A stretch of DNA of 64,000 nucleotides from contig NZ_CP092891.1 of the NCBI RefSeq assembly GCF_026559675.1, positions 2,666,001 through 2,730,000 of the forward strand, given 5' to 3'. The notes under the pieces are model-generated. The model was not told the origin of the DNA. It worked only from the letters and a program-made list of their open reading frames with translations, and did not search any database. This document shows positions 7,648 to 15,900 of this stretch, piece after piece. Made by a program: the position numbers and the translations under genes. Within the stretch, counting starts at the first letter, position 1. Each line of letters opens with the position of its first letter. This DNA is from Microbacterium oxydans (GTDB lineage: Bacteria; Actinomycetota; Actinomycetes; Actinomycetales; Microbacteriaceae).

Positions 7648-8577
7648 ATGACGTCCACCCCTCGACAGCTGAGTCACGACCCGCTCTGGCCCCGCGCCGG
7701 ATCCTGGCCCGCGTTCGACGGCACGGCGGATGCGGTTCTCCTCGGTGTGCCGACCTGGCGCACGTCGCTCTCGCCGACCGGCGCGCACGCGACCCCGGCG
7801 GCCATCCGCGAGGCGCTCCCCCGCTACGGGACGACGCTGATGGGACCGCCGATCGTCGATCTCGACGAGGTGCTCCGCATCGCCGATGCCGGCGACGTCG
7901 CCGAACCCGACGGATCCGAGGGCGAGGCCCGGGCGATCTCCCGCGTGCGAGAGCTCTCCGAGGCGACGGAGCTCGTGATCGCGCTCGGCGGCGACAACTC
8001 GCTGACGTACCCGGTGGCGCTGGGCGCCCGGGCGACCGGGCTCATCACGTTCGACGCGCACTTCGACCTCCGCGACGGCATCTCCAACGGCACGCCCGTG
8101 CGGCGCCTCGTGGAAGACACCCCCGCCGCGTCGTCGTCCACCACCGCCGTCGACCCCACGCGGATCGTGCAGATCGGCATCGCCGACTTCGCGAACTCGG
8201 CCGCCTACGCCCAGCGGGCCGCCGACTGGGGCATCCGCGTGATCACGCTCGACGAGCTGCGTCGCCGCGGCATCGACGATGTGGCCGCGGAAGCCCTCGA
8301 GATCGCCGGAGCCGGATCAGACCCGCGCGTCCACCTCGACATCGACGTCGACGTGTGCGACCGCTCCGTGGCGCCGGGCTGCCCCGCGAGCGTGCCGGGC
8401 GGTCTGCAGGCCTGGGAGCTGCGGGCGCTCACCCGTGCCGTGGCCGCGGATCCCCGTGTGGTCAGCGCCGACCTCGCCGAGGTCGACGCGACGGCGGACG
8501 CCGACGATGCCCGCACCGTCCGGCTCGCCGCGCTGTGCGTCCTGGAACTGCTCGCCGGACTCGCGTCGCGGCCCTGA
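7648..8577 (+). CDS. Arginase/agmatinase/formimidoylglutamase-family hydrolase
   Basis: A 309-aa ureohydrolase-fold protein. Metal-ligand motifs are FDAHFDLRDG (Asp-x-His-x-x-x-Asp) near residue 133 and LDIDVDVCDRSVAPG near residue 232. The first motif, normally GGDHS, reads GGDNS, so one His ligand of the binuclear Mn site is Asn. I recall this variant in some actinobacterial formimidoylglutamase-like proteins, so activity is not excluded. There are no hut genes nearby. The substrate could be agmatine, guanidino acids or formiminoglutamate. It starts one base after the DUF445 stop with GGAG upstream. Confidence 0.85.
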   Translation: MTSTPRQLSHDPLWPRAGSWPAFDGTADAVLLGVPTWRTSLSPTGAHATPAAIREALPRYGTTLMGPPIVDLDEVLRIADAGDVAEPDGSEGEARAISRVRELSEATELVIALGGDNSLTYPVALGARATGLITFDAHFDLRDGISNGTPVRRLVEDTPAASSSTTAVDPTRIVQIGIADFANSAAYAQRAADWGIRVITLDELRRRGIDDVAAEALEIAGAGSDPRVHLDIDVDVCDRSVAPGCPASVPGGLQAWELRALTRAVAADPRVVSADLAEVDATADADDARTVRLAALCVLELLAGLASRP

Positions 8578-8609
8578 GCCGCCGCGCGCTTCGGGTGTCC
8601 CGGAGATGA

Positions 8610-8643
8610 CGGAAGCCCCCGGGATCTCTCCCGGGGGCTTCCG
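8610..8643 (+). terminator. Strong hairpin terminator
   Basis: A 15-bp perfect stem, CGGAAGCCCCCGGGA paired with TCCCGGGGGCTTCCG around a TCTC loop. It lies 33 bp after the arginase-family stop and 8 bp before the end of tRNA-Ala on the other strand. There is no T-run, as is common in actinobacteria. It may end both converging transcripts. Confidence 0.8.
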
Positions 8644-8650
8644 TGTTCTG

Positions 8651-8723
8651 TGGACCTAAGGGGATTCGAACCCCTGACCTCCTCGATGCGAACGAGGCGC
8701 GCTACCAACTGCGCCATAGGCCC
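8651..8723 (-). tRNA. tRNA-Ala (CGC)
   Basis: 73 nt without encoded CCA. The anticodon loop TTCGCAT gives anticodon CGC, reading GCG. Acceptor GGGCCTA pairs with TAGGTCC including the G3:U70 wobble that identifies alanine tRNAs. TTCGAAT is present in the T loop. Discriminator base A73. Confidence 0.97.
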
Positions 8724-8775
8724 TTGAACGACATCTACGCTATCACGGCGGAGAGGCTGTTCGCGCCGCGAACGG

Positions 8776-9621
8776 TCATCCGGCGGCCCGACGCGAGAGC
8801 AGATCGCGCACGTGCGCCTCGATCTCGGCATCGTCGACGAACCCCATCCGCGCGTAGGGGGAAGATGCAGCGGGCAGCTCCACCGGCGCCTCCGGAGCCA
8901 TCTGCTCCGCACGCTCCCGCAGGGCTGCCACCCGTGCCGCCTTGCGCCGTTCCTCCTGCGCCTCGATCTGGGCCTGTGCCGCCTGGGCACGCGATCCCGA
9001 CACCGACACGAGAGGCTCCGGCAGCGGACGAGGTGTCCACGTCGCTCGGCCCTGGTCGTGCAGTTCGGGCGCGACGCGCGGAGCGGCCGGCGCGGCGACG
9101 ACGTGGGTGGCACGCGCGACGCGGGCGGCGACGGCGGCCATACGCTGCAGGGCGACCCCGGCCACCAGGATCGCGGCTCCGCCGATCCAGAGCAGCGCCG
9201 AGCTTCCCGCGGCCAGGAGCTGCCACACGCCGAGACCGGCGATGATGAGCCCGAGCAGCAGGGTGCTGGTCGCCGTCACGCGGACACGTCGCCGTGCGCG
9301 TGCCCGACGGATCACCGGGTCGGCTCTGGTCGCGGCGAGTTCCTCGCGGAGCGCCTCGAGTTCTGCGGCCTCCCGCTCGGACTGCACGCGCTTGGCCAAT
9401 TTCTGCTGAGCGAGCGCCGTGCGGGCGTTCAGCTCGAAGCGCACCTCACCGGGCGTCTCGCTCGTCTCGGCGAGGACGCGAAGCGCCTGATTGAGACGGA
9501 CAGCGTTGCGCTCCGAAGCGTTGTACTGGAAGCGACCACGCCACGACGGGAGCAGATAGAGCATCCAGAGGAGCACGGCGACGAGCACGATCACTCCTCC
9601 GCTCAGCACCGGCCCGTCCAT
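8776..9621 (-). CDS. Membrane protein with coiled-coil region, unknown function
   Basis: A 281-aa protein I do not recognise as a characterised family. An N-terminal helix (VIVLVAVLLWMLYLLPSW) is followed by a charged stretch rich in Ala, Glu and Arg (about residues 60-105) that could form a coiled coil. Two more hydrophobic helices lie near 110-160, and a Pro/Ala-rich and then charged cytoplasmic tail follows. Similar proteins are found in Microbacteriaceae as hypothetical membrane proteins. I chose the ATG at 9621 because TAGCGT lies exactly seven bases upstream, a leaderless arrangement; an in-frame GTG at 9630 would overlap that -10. Confidence 0.8.
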   Translation of the reverse strand: MDGPVLSGGVIVLVAVLLWMLYLLPSWRGRFQYNASERNAVRLNQALRVLAETSETPGEVRFELNARTALAQQKLAKRVQSEREAAELEALREELAATRADPVIRRARARRRVRVTATSTLLLGLIIAGLGVWQLLAAGSSALLWIGGAAILVAGVALQRMAAVAARVARATHVVAAPAAPRVAPELHDQGRATWTPRPLPEPLVSVSGSRAQAAQAQIEAQEERRKAARVAALRERAEQMAPEAPVELPAASSPYARMGFVDDAEIEAHVRDLLSRRAAG

Positions 9622-9712
9622 AGTGACCACGCTAAGGGCAGAGAGGGGGCTGCGCCGTGCAGAGCGGCGCGTGTCGCGGCGAGTCTCTGCGGATCCGCAG
9701 GGAAGGCGCGTC

Positions 9713-10342
9713 TCAGAGGGCGATGCGGTCGGACGGCGGGATCGTCGCCGCGTCCGGTGGCACCTGACCGTTGAGCCAGCGCGCCAGGACGCCCTGTGGC
9801 ACGTCTTCCCTCGTCAACGCGAACGCGTAGTGGTCGCGCCAGTCGCCGTCGATGTGGATGTAACGGCGACGCAGCCCCTCGTACCGGAAGCCCAGCTTCT
9901 GGACGATGCGCAGGCTCGCCGCGTTCTCGGGACGGATGCAGATCTCCATCCGGTGCAGGCCGTACTCCGTGAAGCACGCATCCGTGGCCAGGGCGACGGC
10001 GGTCGGGGTGATGCCTCGCCCCGCGAACCGCTCGCTCACCCAGTACCCGATCGTGGCCGAGCAGAGGGATCCGCGGGCGACGCCCCACACGTTGAGCTGA
10101 CCGGCGACCTCGCCGTCGTACTCCATGACGAACGGATAGCCCGATCCGTCGCGGTACTGCTGCAGCAGCCGACGGATGCTGAGCCTCATGTCGAAGGACA
10201 CGGAGCCGTACGGCACCGTCGCCTCCCACGGCTGGAGCCAGGACCTGTTGGCCAGCAGCTCCTGCTGCAACGGTCGCGCATCCTTCGCTCGGACGAGCCG
10301 CAGTTCCACAGGTCCGTGTCGCATTCCCGCCGCCAGATCCAT
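9713..10342 (-). CDS. GNAT-family N-acetyltransferase (RimJ-like)
   Basis: A 209-aa acetyltransferase of the RimJ/RimL type, expected to transfer acetyl from acetyl-CoA to an N-terminal amine. The acetyl-CoA loop is visible as ERFAGRGITPTAV (residues 104-116), preceded by ATIGYWV and followed by MEICIRPENAASLRIVQKLGFRYEG, of which RPENAASL is the typical motif B. It starts 24 bp after galU on the same strand. A second ATG six codons in is possible but has no spacing for a Shine-Dalgarno. Acceptor protein not predictable. Confidence 0.88.
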   Translation of the reverse strand: MDLAAGMRHGPVELRLVRAKDARPLQQELLANRSWLQPWEATVPYGSVSFDMRLSIRRLLQQYRDGSGYPFVMEYDGEVAGQLNVWGVARGSLCSATIGYWVSERFAGRGITPTAVALATDACFTEYGLHRMEICIRPENAASLRIVQKLGFRYEGLRRRYIHIDGDWRDHYAFALTREDVPQGVLARWLNGQVPPDAATIPPSDRIAL

Positions 10343-10366
10343 GCCGCACCGACCCCGCAGATTCGC

Positions 10367-11254
10367 CTAGAGGCGTTCCGCGAACTCCTTGAGCCAGGGC
10401 CGCAGCTCGGGCCCGAGGTCTTCGCGGTCCGAGGCGAGCTGCACGATCGCCTTGATGTAGTCGACGCGGTCACCCGTGTCGTAGCGACGACCGCCGAAGA
10501 TGACACCGACCACGCCGGGGCCGTCGGGGTCGGCCGCGAGCTCCTGCAGGGCGTCCGTCAGCTGGATCTCGCCGCCCTTGCCCGGCTCGGTGCGCTCGAG
10601 GATCTCGAACACGGAGGCCGGCAGCACGTAGCGGCCGATGATGGCGAGGTTGGACGGTGCGTCCTCCTGCGCGGGCTTCTCGACGAGCCCGGTCACACGG
10701 ACCGCATCCTGTCCTTCGATCGGCTCGACCGCGGCCGCACCATACATGTGGATGTTGGCCGGGTCGACCTCCATCAGCGCGATCACGGCCGCACCGGAGC
10801 GCTCGTGCTCGGCGATCATGTCGGTGAGGAGCGGGTCGCGCTCGTCGATCAGGTCGTCGCCGAGGAGCACCGCGAAGGAGCTGTCGCCCACGTGGGTGCG
10901 GGCGCGCAGGACCGCGTGCCCGAGTCCCTTCGGCTCGCCCTGACGGACGAAGTGGATGTCGGCGAGGTCGCTCGACTTCATGACGCGCTCGAGCCGACCG
11001 GTGTCACCCTTCTCCATCAGCTTCGCCTCGACCTCGGGCACCGAGTCGAAGTGGTTGGAGATCGCGTTCTTGTTCCGACCGATGATTACGAGGATGTCGT
11101 CGATGCCCGCGTCGGCCGCCTCTTCGACGACGTACTGGATCGCCGGCTTGTCGACGACGGGGAGCATCTCCTTGGGCATCGCCTTGGTGGCAGGCAGGAA
11201 TCGCGTCCCCAGTCCTGCCGCGGGAATGACGGCTTTGATCTTGTGGTCGGCCAT
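10367..11254 (-). CDS. galU: UTP--glucose-1-phosphate uridylyltransferase
   Basis: A 295-aa GalU making UDP-glucose from UTP and glucose-1-phosphate for cell-envelope sugars. The nucleotidyltransferase signature AVIPAAGLGTRFLPATKAMPK is at residues 8-28 (core GLGTRFLPATK). It is followed by KPAIQYVVEEA and GKGGEIQLTDAL. The ATG has TAGGCT six bases upstream, so the mRNA is probably leaderless. It is divergent from the 5-formyl-THF cyclo-ligase gene; this arrangement is common in actinobacteria. The RimJ-like gene follows 24 bp downstream. Confidence 0.96.
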   Translation of the reverse strand: MADHKIKAVIPAAGLGTRFLPATKAMPKEMLPVVDKPAIQYVVEEAADAGIDDILVIIGRNKNAISNHFDSVPEVEAKLMEKGDTGRLERVMKSSDLADIHFVRQGEPKGLGHAVLRARTHVGDSSFAVLLGDDLIDERDPLLTDMIAEHERSGAAVIALMEVDPANIHMYGAAAVEPIEGQDAVRVTGLVEKPAQEDAPSNLAIIGRYVLPASVFEILERTEPGKGGEIQLTDALQELAADPDGPGVVGVIFGGRRYDTGDRVDYIKAIVQLASDREDLGPELRPWLKEFAERL

Positions 11255-11260
11255 CCTCCC

Positions 11261-11288
11261 AGCCTAGTGGTGAGCATCGCCGTAGACT
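11261..11288. promoter_or_regulatory. Overlapping divergent leaderless promoters, galU and 5-FCL
   Basis: The galU -10 (TAGGCT, minus strand, 11266-11261) and the cyclo-ligase -10 (TAGACT, 11283-11288) are 16 bp apart. Each promoter's -35 position therefore falls on the other's -10. Both hexamers end 6 or 7 bases before the start codon. Confidence 0.65.
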
Positions 11289-11295
11289 CGGAGCC

Positions 11296-11892
11296 ATGTC
11301 GAATGACGTGGAACACGCCAAGCGCGCACTCCGCGCCGAGCTGCGCGAGCGACGTCAGCTCCTCTCCGATTCGCAGCGCGAGAGCGCGGCCGCCGCGATC
11401 GGCGAACGCCTCGATGCCCTGGTCGACGAGCTCGGCGCCCGCGCGATCTCCTGCTTCCTCTCCACGACGACGGAGCCGGGCACGAGGGACTTCGTCACCC
11501 GGGCCGTACGCCGCGGCATCCGCGTGCTGCTCCCCGTCACCCGCGCCGACGGGCTCCTCGACTGGGCCGTCGCCACGGACGACGACGAGGTCGCGGAGGG
11601 CCTGTTCGGTCTGCCCGAGCCCACCGGCGAGGTGCTCGGTCCGATCGCGGTGAACGACGTGGACCTGATGATCGTCCCCGCCGCCGCGGTCGACCGCACC
11701 GGCATGCGCATGGGCTGGGGGCGCGGCTACTTCGACAAGACCATCGGCTCCATGGAGAAGTGCCCGCCCGTGTACGCGGTCATCTATGATTCCGAGGTAC
11801 TCGACGAACTCCCGCGCGAGGTGCACGACCAGCCGGTGAACGGCGTCGTGACTCCGTCGCAGACTCTCACCCTGTCGCCCCGGCGACGCTGA
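11296..11892 (+). CDS. 5-formyltetrahydrofolate cyclo-ligase
   Basis: A 198-aa enzyme of the 5-FCL family converting 5-formyl-THF to 5,10-methenyl-THF with ATP. Signature elements are the basic N-terminus AKRALRAELRERR, FLSTTTEPGT and the C-terminal ATP/folate loop RMGWGRGYFDKTI at about 136-148. The ATG is preceded by TAGACT with seven bases between, indicating a leaderless transcript. It starts a plus-strand run with the zinc-ribbon gene (15 bp gap) and mscL, ending at the hairpin at 12655. Confidence 0.95.
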   Translation: MSNDVEHAKRALRAELRERRQLLSDSQRESAAAAIGERLDALVDELGARAISCFLSTTTEPGTRDFVTRAVRRGIRVLLPVTRADGLLDWAVATDDDEVAEGLFGLPEPTGEVLGPIAVNDVDLMIVPAAAVDRTGMRMGWGRGYFDKTIGSMEKCPPVYAVIYDSEVLDELPREVHDQPVNGVVTPSQTLTLSPRRR

Positions 11893-11907
11893 ACCGCAAG
11901 GACCCCC

Positions 11908-12180
11908 ATGCCCACCTACGCCTATGCCTGCACATCGTGCGGTCACCAGTTCGACGCCGTGCAGAGCTTCGCCGACGACGCTCTCACCGTGTGCCCCGAG
12001 TGCGGCGGAGCGCTGCGGAAGCAGTACGGATCGATCGGCGTGACCTTCAACGGGTCGGGCTTCTATCGCACGGACTCGCGCGCCAAATCCGGTGGTTCGA
12101 AGGATGGTTCGGCATCATCGAAGTCGGATTCGACGACGAGCGCCAAACCGGCCGCTGCGTCGACTCCCGCCTCGAACTGA
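11908..12180 (+). CDS. FmdB-family zinc ribbon protein
   Basis: A 90-aa small protein of the FmdB/CxxC_CxxC_SSSS family. It opens with PTYAYACTSCGHQFDAVQ and has a second CPECGG, giving a four-Cys zinc ribbon (CxxC at residues 8-11, second pair near 30). The C-terminal third is a low-complexity Ser/Lys/Ala tail typical of the family. Role unknown; often linked with 5-FCL and mscL in actinobacteria. Spacing to both neighbours suggests one transcript. Confidence 0.9.
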   Translation: MPTYAYACTSCGHQFDAVQSFADDALTVCPECGGALRKQYGSIGVTFNGSGFYRTDSRAKSGGSKDGSASSKSDSTTSAKPAAASTPASN

Positions 12181-12204
12181 GGCGCTTATCTGTTGGGGGA
12201 CCCC

Positions 12205-12627
12205 ATGTTCAAAGGTTTCAAGGACTTCCTGCTGCGCGGAAACGTCATCGATCTGGCGGTCGCCGTCGTCATCGGCACCGCATTCACCGCGATCGTCACG
12301 GCGGTCGTGAACAGCATCATCAACCCGCTCATCTCGCTCTTCCTCAAGGCTGACGCGGCCGGTGAGTTCGGCATCATCCTCACGAACATCTACGGCGAGA
12401 AGGTCACGTTCCCGATCGGCGACCTGATCTCGGCGATCATCAGCTTCCTCGCCGTCGCCGCCGTCGTCTACTTCGTCTTCGTGCTGCCGATGAACACGTT
12501 CAAGGCCCGCGTCGAGGCACGCAAGGGCACCCCGGCCGAGGAGCCCGAGGAGGAGCCGGCCGCATCGACCGAGTCCGAGCTGCTCATCGAGATCCGCGAT
12601 CTGCTCAAGGCACAGCGCGGCGCCTGA
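12205..12627 (+). CDS. mscL: Large-conductance mechanosensitive channel
   Basis: A 140-aa homopentameric channel that opens under membrane tension on hypo-osmotic shock. The N-terminal amphipathic start MFKGFKDFLLRGNVIDLAVA and TM1, the NPLISLF region after TM1, TM2 near 75-100 and the charged cytoplasmic helix ESELLIEIRDLL at the end are all present. I chose the ATG with GGGGGA four bases upstream rather than the TTG 12 bases earlier. Length is normal. Confidence 0.95.
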   Translation: MFKGFKDFLLRGNVIDLAVAVVIGTAFTAIVTAVVNSIINPLISLFLKADAAGEFGIILTNIYGEKVTFPIGDLISAIISFLAVAAVVYFVFVLPMNTFKARVEARKGTPAEEPEEEPAASTESELLIEIRDLLKAQRGA

Positions 12628-12654
12628 CAGCACCTGACCCCCACAGCGCTGTTC

Positions 12655-12688
12655 GACGCACGGTTCCCGCCCGAGGGAACCGTGCGTC
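12655..12688 (+). terminator. Hairpin terminator after mscL
   Basis: A 14-bp perfect stem, GACGCACGGTTCCC and GGGAACCGTGCGTC, around GCCCGA, followed by TTCGCTTT. It lies between mscL (plus) and the end of the 68-aa minus-strand gene, so it could act in both directions. Confidence 0.85.
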
Positions 12689-12735
12689 TTCGCTTTCCCG
12701 GCGACGGAATGCTCAGCTCGCCCGAGACGGAACGC

Positions 12736-12942
12736 TCAGTAGTGCGGCGGCACGTCCTGCACGAGACGGTCGTCGTTGGGGCCTTTCGGCCCTTTCACGC
12801 CGGTCACGATCCGCGGCTTCTCGTCCGCGGTCGTCTCCGGCTCCGGGTCACTCCCCGGCACCGGCGTCAGGCGCGCGCGACGCGATCCCGCCACCCGCAC
12901 CACGCGCTGGCGTGGGACTGACGCGTCGGAATCCTCAGTCAT
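12736..12942 (-). CDS. Small protein coupled to the helicase-like gene
   Basis: A 68-aa ORF, not recognised. It opens with MTEDSDASVPRQRVVRV, then a basic patch (GSRRARL), a Pro/Glu-rich stretch, GVKGPKGPNDDR and ends VPPHY. It looks disordered, with acidic ends and a basic centre. Its ATG lies inside the last codons of the helicase-like gene (8-bp overlap, ATGACTGA), so it is probably translated by coupling. It ends about 48 bp before the shared terminator. It may be an accessory partner of the helicase-like protein; that is inference from overlap only. Confidence 0.65.
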   Translation of the reverse strand: MTEDSDASVPRQRVVRVAGSRRARLTPVPGSDPEPETTADEKPRIVTGVKGPKGPNDDRLVQDVPPHY

Positions 12943-15900
12943 GCTCGCGGTCGGCGAGGTCGATCGGCTGGGTGTCGTTCTCGACGCGCGGAGCGGTGTC
13001 GGAGATGCCGAGCACCGCGGCGATCCGCCGGGCCGCCGTCGCCGGGTCGCTGTAGAGGTCGAAGGCGTGCACGCGCACGTAGTGCCAGCCGAGCCGACGG
13101 AGCACATGCGGGCGGAGCCGCAGCGTCTCGCGCAGGGACTCCCCGCGCGTCTCCGGGTCGGATTCGATCACGACCGCCTTGCCGCCGTGCTGCGCGACCA
13201 ACGGCAGCAGCCCGCGGTAGTCGACGTCGACGGAGGCCCCGAGCCGTCGGAGCTCCCGCGCCAGGGCGAGAGTGAGGGGGTCGGCCAGATCCTCCAGCCG
13301 CGCGTCCCGGCTGCGGGCGGCGAGGCCCCCGAGGATGGACATCAGCGTGGCGGCCCCGTGCTCGAGGCGGCCGTCGTCGAAGGAGGAGGGACGGATCGAG
13401 GAGACCAGGACCATCGAGCGACGCGCGCGCGTCATGCCGACCGTGAGGAGCCGCTCGCCGTCGGGCGTGGACAGATCCCCAAAGTCGCTCAGCACCCGAC
13501 CATGCTTGGTGAGGCCGAACCCGAGCGAGAAGATGACACGGTCACGGCTCTCGGCGACCGACTCCTCGAGCGTGAGGACCGCGAACGGCTCGGCGGTGTC
13601 GCGCCCGACGAAGTCCGCGACATCGGAGCGGCCGGCGAACGCGGATGTGACCGCGGCACGGACGCGCTCGGCGTGCCGGGCGCTGGCGGTCACGACCATG
13701 AGCGACTCGGCCGGACGGTGCACGGCGTGCTCCACGACCAGGGTGACCACGCGGGCGACCTCGGCGTCCGGGCTCTCGACCGCGCCGGAGATCGGGTCCG
13801 GAGTGCCGGTGCCGCCCTCGACGTAGTCGACCGTGAGGCTGCCGCGACCGAGGTACGAGCCCGCCCAGGGCAGGGACACGATCTCGCCGCCGTAGAAGGC
13901 GTCGTTGATGAGCTCGGCGAGATCCTCCCCGCCGGCGCGATAGCTGCGGGTCAGGGTCATCACGGGCAGGAGCTCGGACAGGCGCTCGAAGACGGAGACG
14001 TCGTCGAAGGGCACCTCGGCCTCCCACGACTCCTCCGGATCGACGGCGATGTGGAACGGCGTCGGACGCTGGGTGACCGGATCGCCGAACGCCACGATCT
14101 GGCGTGCACGGCGGATCGCCGGCGCGGCCTCGGCGAGGTTGATCGCGGCGGCGTCGACCAGGAGGACGGTGTCGAACTCGACCGACTCGGGGATCTCCGG
14201 CACCAGGTACGGGGACGAGATCCAGACCGGAGCCAGCACGTCGACGAGCGTGGGCGCCGCACTGACCACCTGCGCGGTGGTCGCCGCGGACTGGGTCAGC
14301 GCACGACGGAGATGCTGCGACTGCTGAGGCTCGTCGACGATCGCGATGCGCCACTGGTTGGCGAGCTGCCAGGCCAGCAGCGGGCCGGCCATCGCGGCGT
14401 GCGCCTCGTCGACCAGCCGGAAGTCGCGCTCGAGGCGATCCACGACGGCCGTGTTGGCGCCGAGGAGCGCGCGGTTGTCCTGCAGCGCGCGCTCGAGGAA
14501 CGACTGCCACCAGGCGAACTCGAGCTCCTCCCCCACCTGCGACTCGGAGACGTGGCGCACCGAGAGCTCCGCCAGCAGCGGCTCCAGCCCCAGCAGGGCG
14601 AGTCGGTCGCGCAGCTGTGCGCGCTCGACGAGGTTCTCGAAGACGTCGGACTTCGCGGCGAGTCCGGCCAGCGTGCGCACCAGGCGCGCCACCGGGAGGG
14701 ATGCCAGGGGCTCACGGCGTCCCAGCGCGGCGTCGAGCTCGGCGAGCTCGGCCTCGACACGCTGCCAGGCCACGTACACGTCGGCGAGACCCAGCGGGAT
14801 CTCCGGCGCGACGCCGGCCTCGACGAACCGCTGCCACTGGGTGCGCTGGGTCTGGATCCGCAGCAGCGCCTCGTGCATCTCGGTCACGTGCACGCCCGGA
14901 CGCACGTACTCCTTCGCCAGGCGACGCAGACGCCGACGGTTCGCGCCCGAGAGCCCCGGGGCGTCGCGACGCGAGCCGTGCGCCTGGATGAGTTCCCCGA
15001 GGGGGCGCTCGAACACCGTGGGGCTGAACCGATCGAGGGAGTCGCGGATGCCCTGCAGCAGACGCAGGTACTCGCCGAGCTCGTCGATGGTCGCGAACGG
15101 CCGCATGTGCGTCTGCGCGATCAGCTCGTAGCCGCGCTCGAGGAGAGCGGGAACGCTGTCCCCGTGCAGTCGACCGGCCAGCTCGTGTGCTGCGCGGGCC
15201 GCCTCGGTGCTGGAGAAGGTCACCCCGTACCAGGGCGAGTCGTTCGGGCCGAAGCGGAACTCGCCGAGGCGGGCCGCCTGCGCGAGGGCCGCCGCGGCGT
15301 CGGAGCGGTCGGCGGCGAGGCGACGCAGCGCCTCGACCCCGAGTCGTGCGGTCGTGGAAGGGGGCACCGGAAGCGATGCGAGCCGGGTGAGCTGACGGGT
15401 CGCGTCGAGGACCGAGGCGTCCATGCCGGCCGCCGGGGCGATGAGCGCCTGCCGATAGTCGCGCAGGACGGTGCGCAGGCGCACGAGCGCGTCGTCCACG
15501 TCGCTGACCTTGGGCGCCGTGGCCTTCTCGTTGCGGCCGATCGCCCGGACCAGGTCGCGGCGCACACTCGCGGGTGAGATCGCGAGGCTGTCGAGGCCGA
15601 TGCCCGCGAGCCGGTGTCGCACGCCGTCCAGCGTCGAGCGGCGCGCGGAGACCACGAGCACCCGCTTGCCACCGCGCACCAGTTCGCCGAGCGCGTTGAT
15701 CACGGTCTGCGTCCCGCCGGTGCCGGGGAGCGTGGAGACGGTGAGGGAGTGCCCTGCGGCGATGCGCGCGAGCACGGCTTCCTGCTCGGCATCGGCGTCG
15801 AGGAGGAGGTTGTCGGATGCCGGGGCGCGGTCGTCGGGCCCGGTGTGGTGCGGCGTGGCACGAGGAGCGGTCACCCGCTCGCGGTCTCCCACGTGTCCGC

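Noticed and set aside
9687..9700. CTGCGGATCCGCAG palindrome after the GNAT gene
   Set aside because: Short stem with no loop and no T-run; not strong enough to call a terminator or operator.
12776..15577. Long plus-strand open frame opposite the helicase-like gene
   Set aside because: Arg/Gly/His-rich translation without motifs, antisense to a gene with recognisable domains; typical shadow frame of high-GC DNA.
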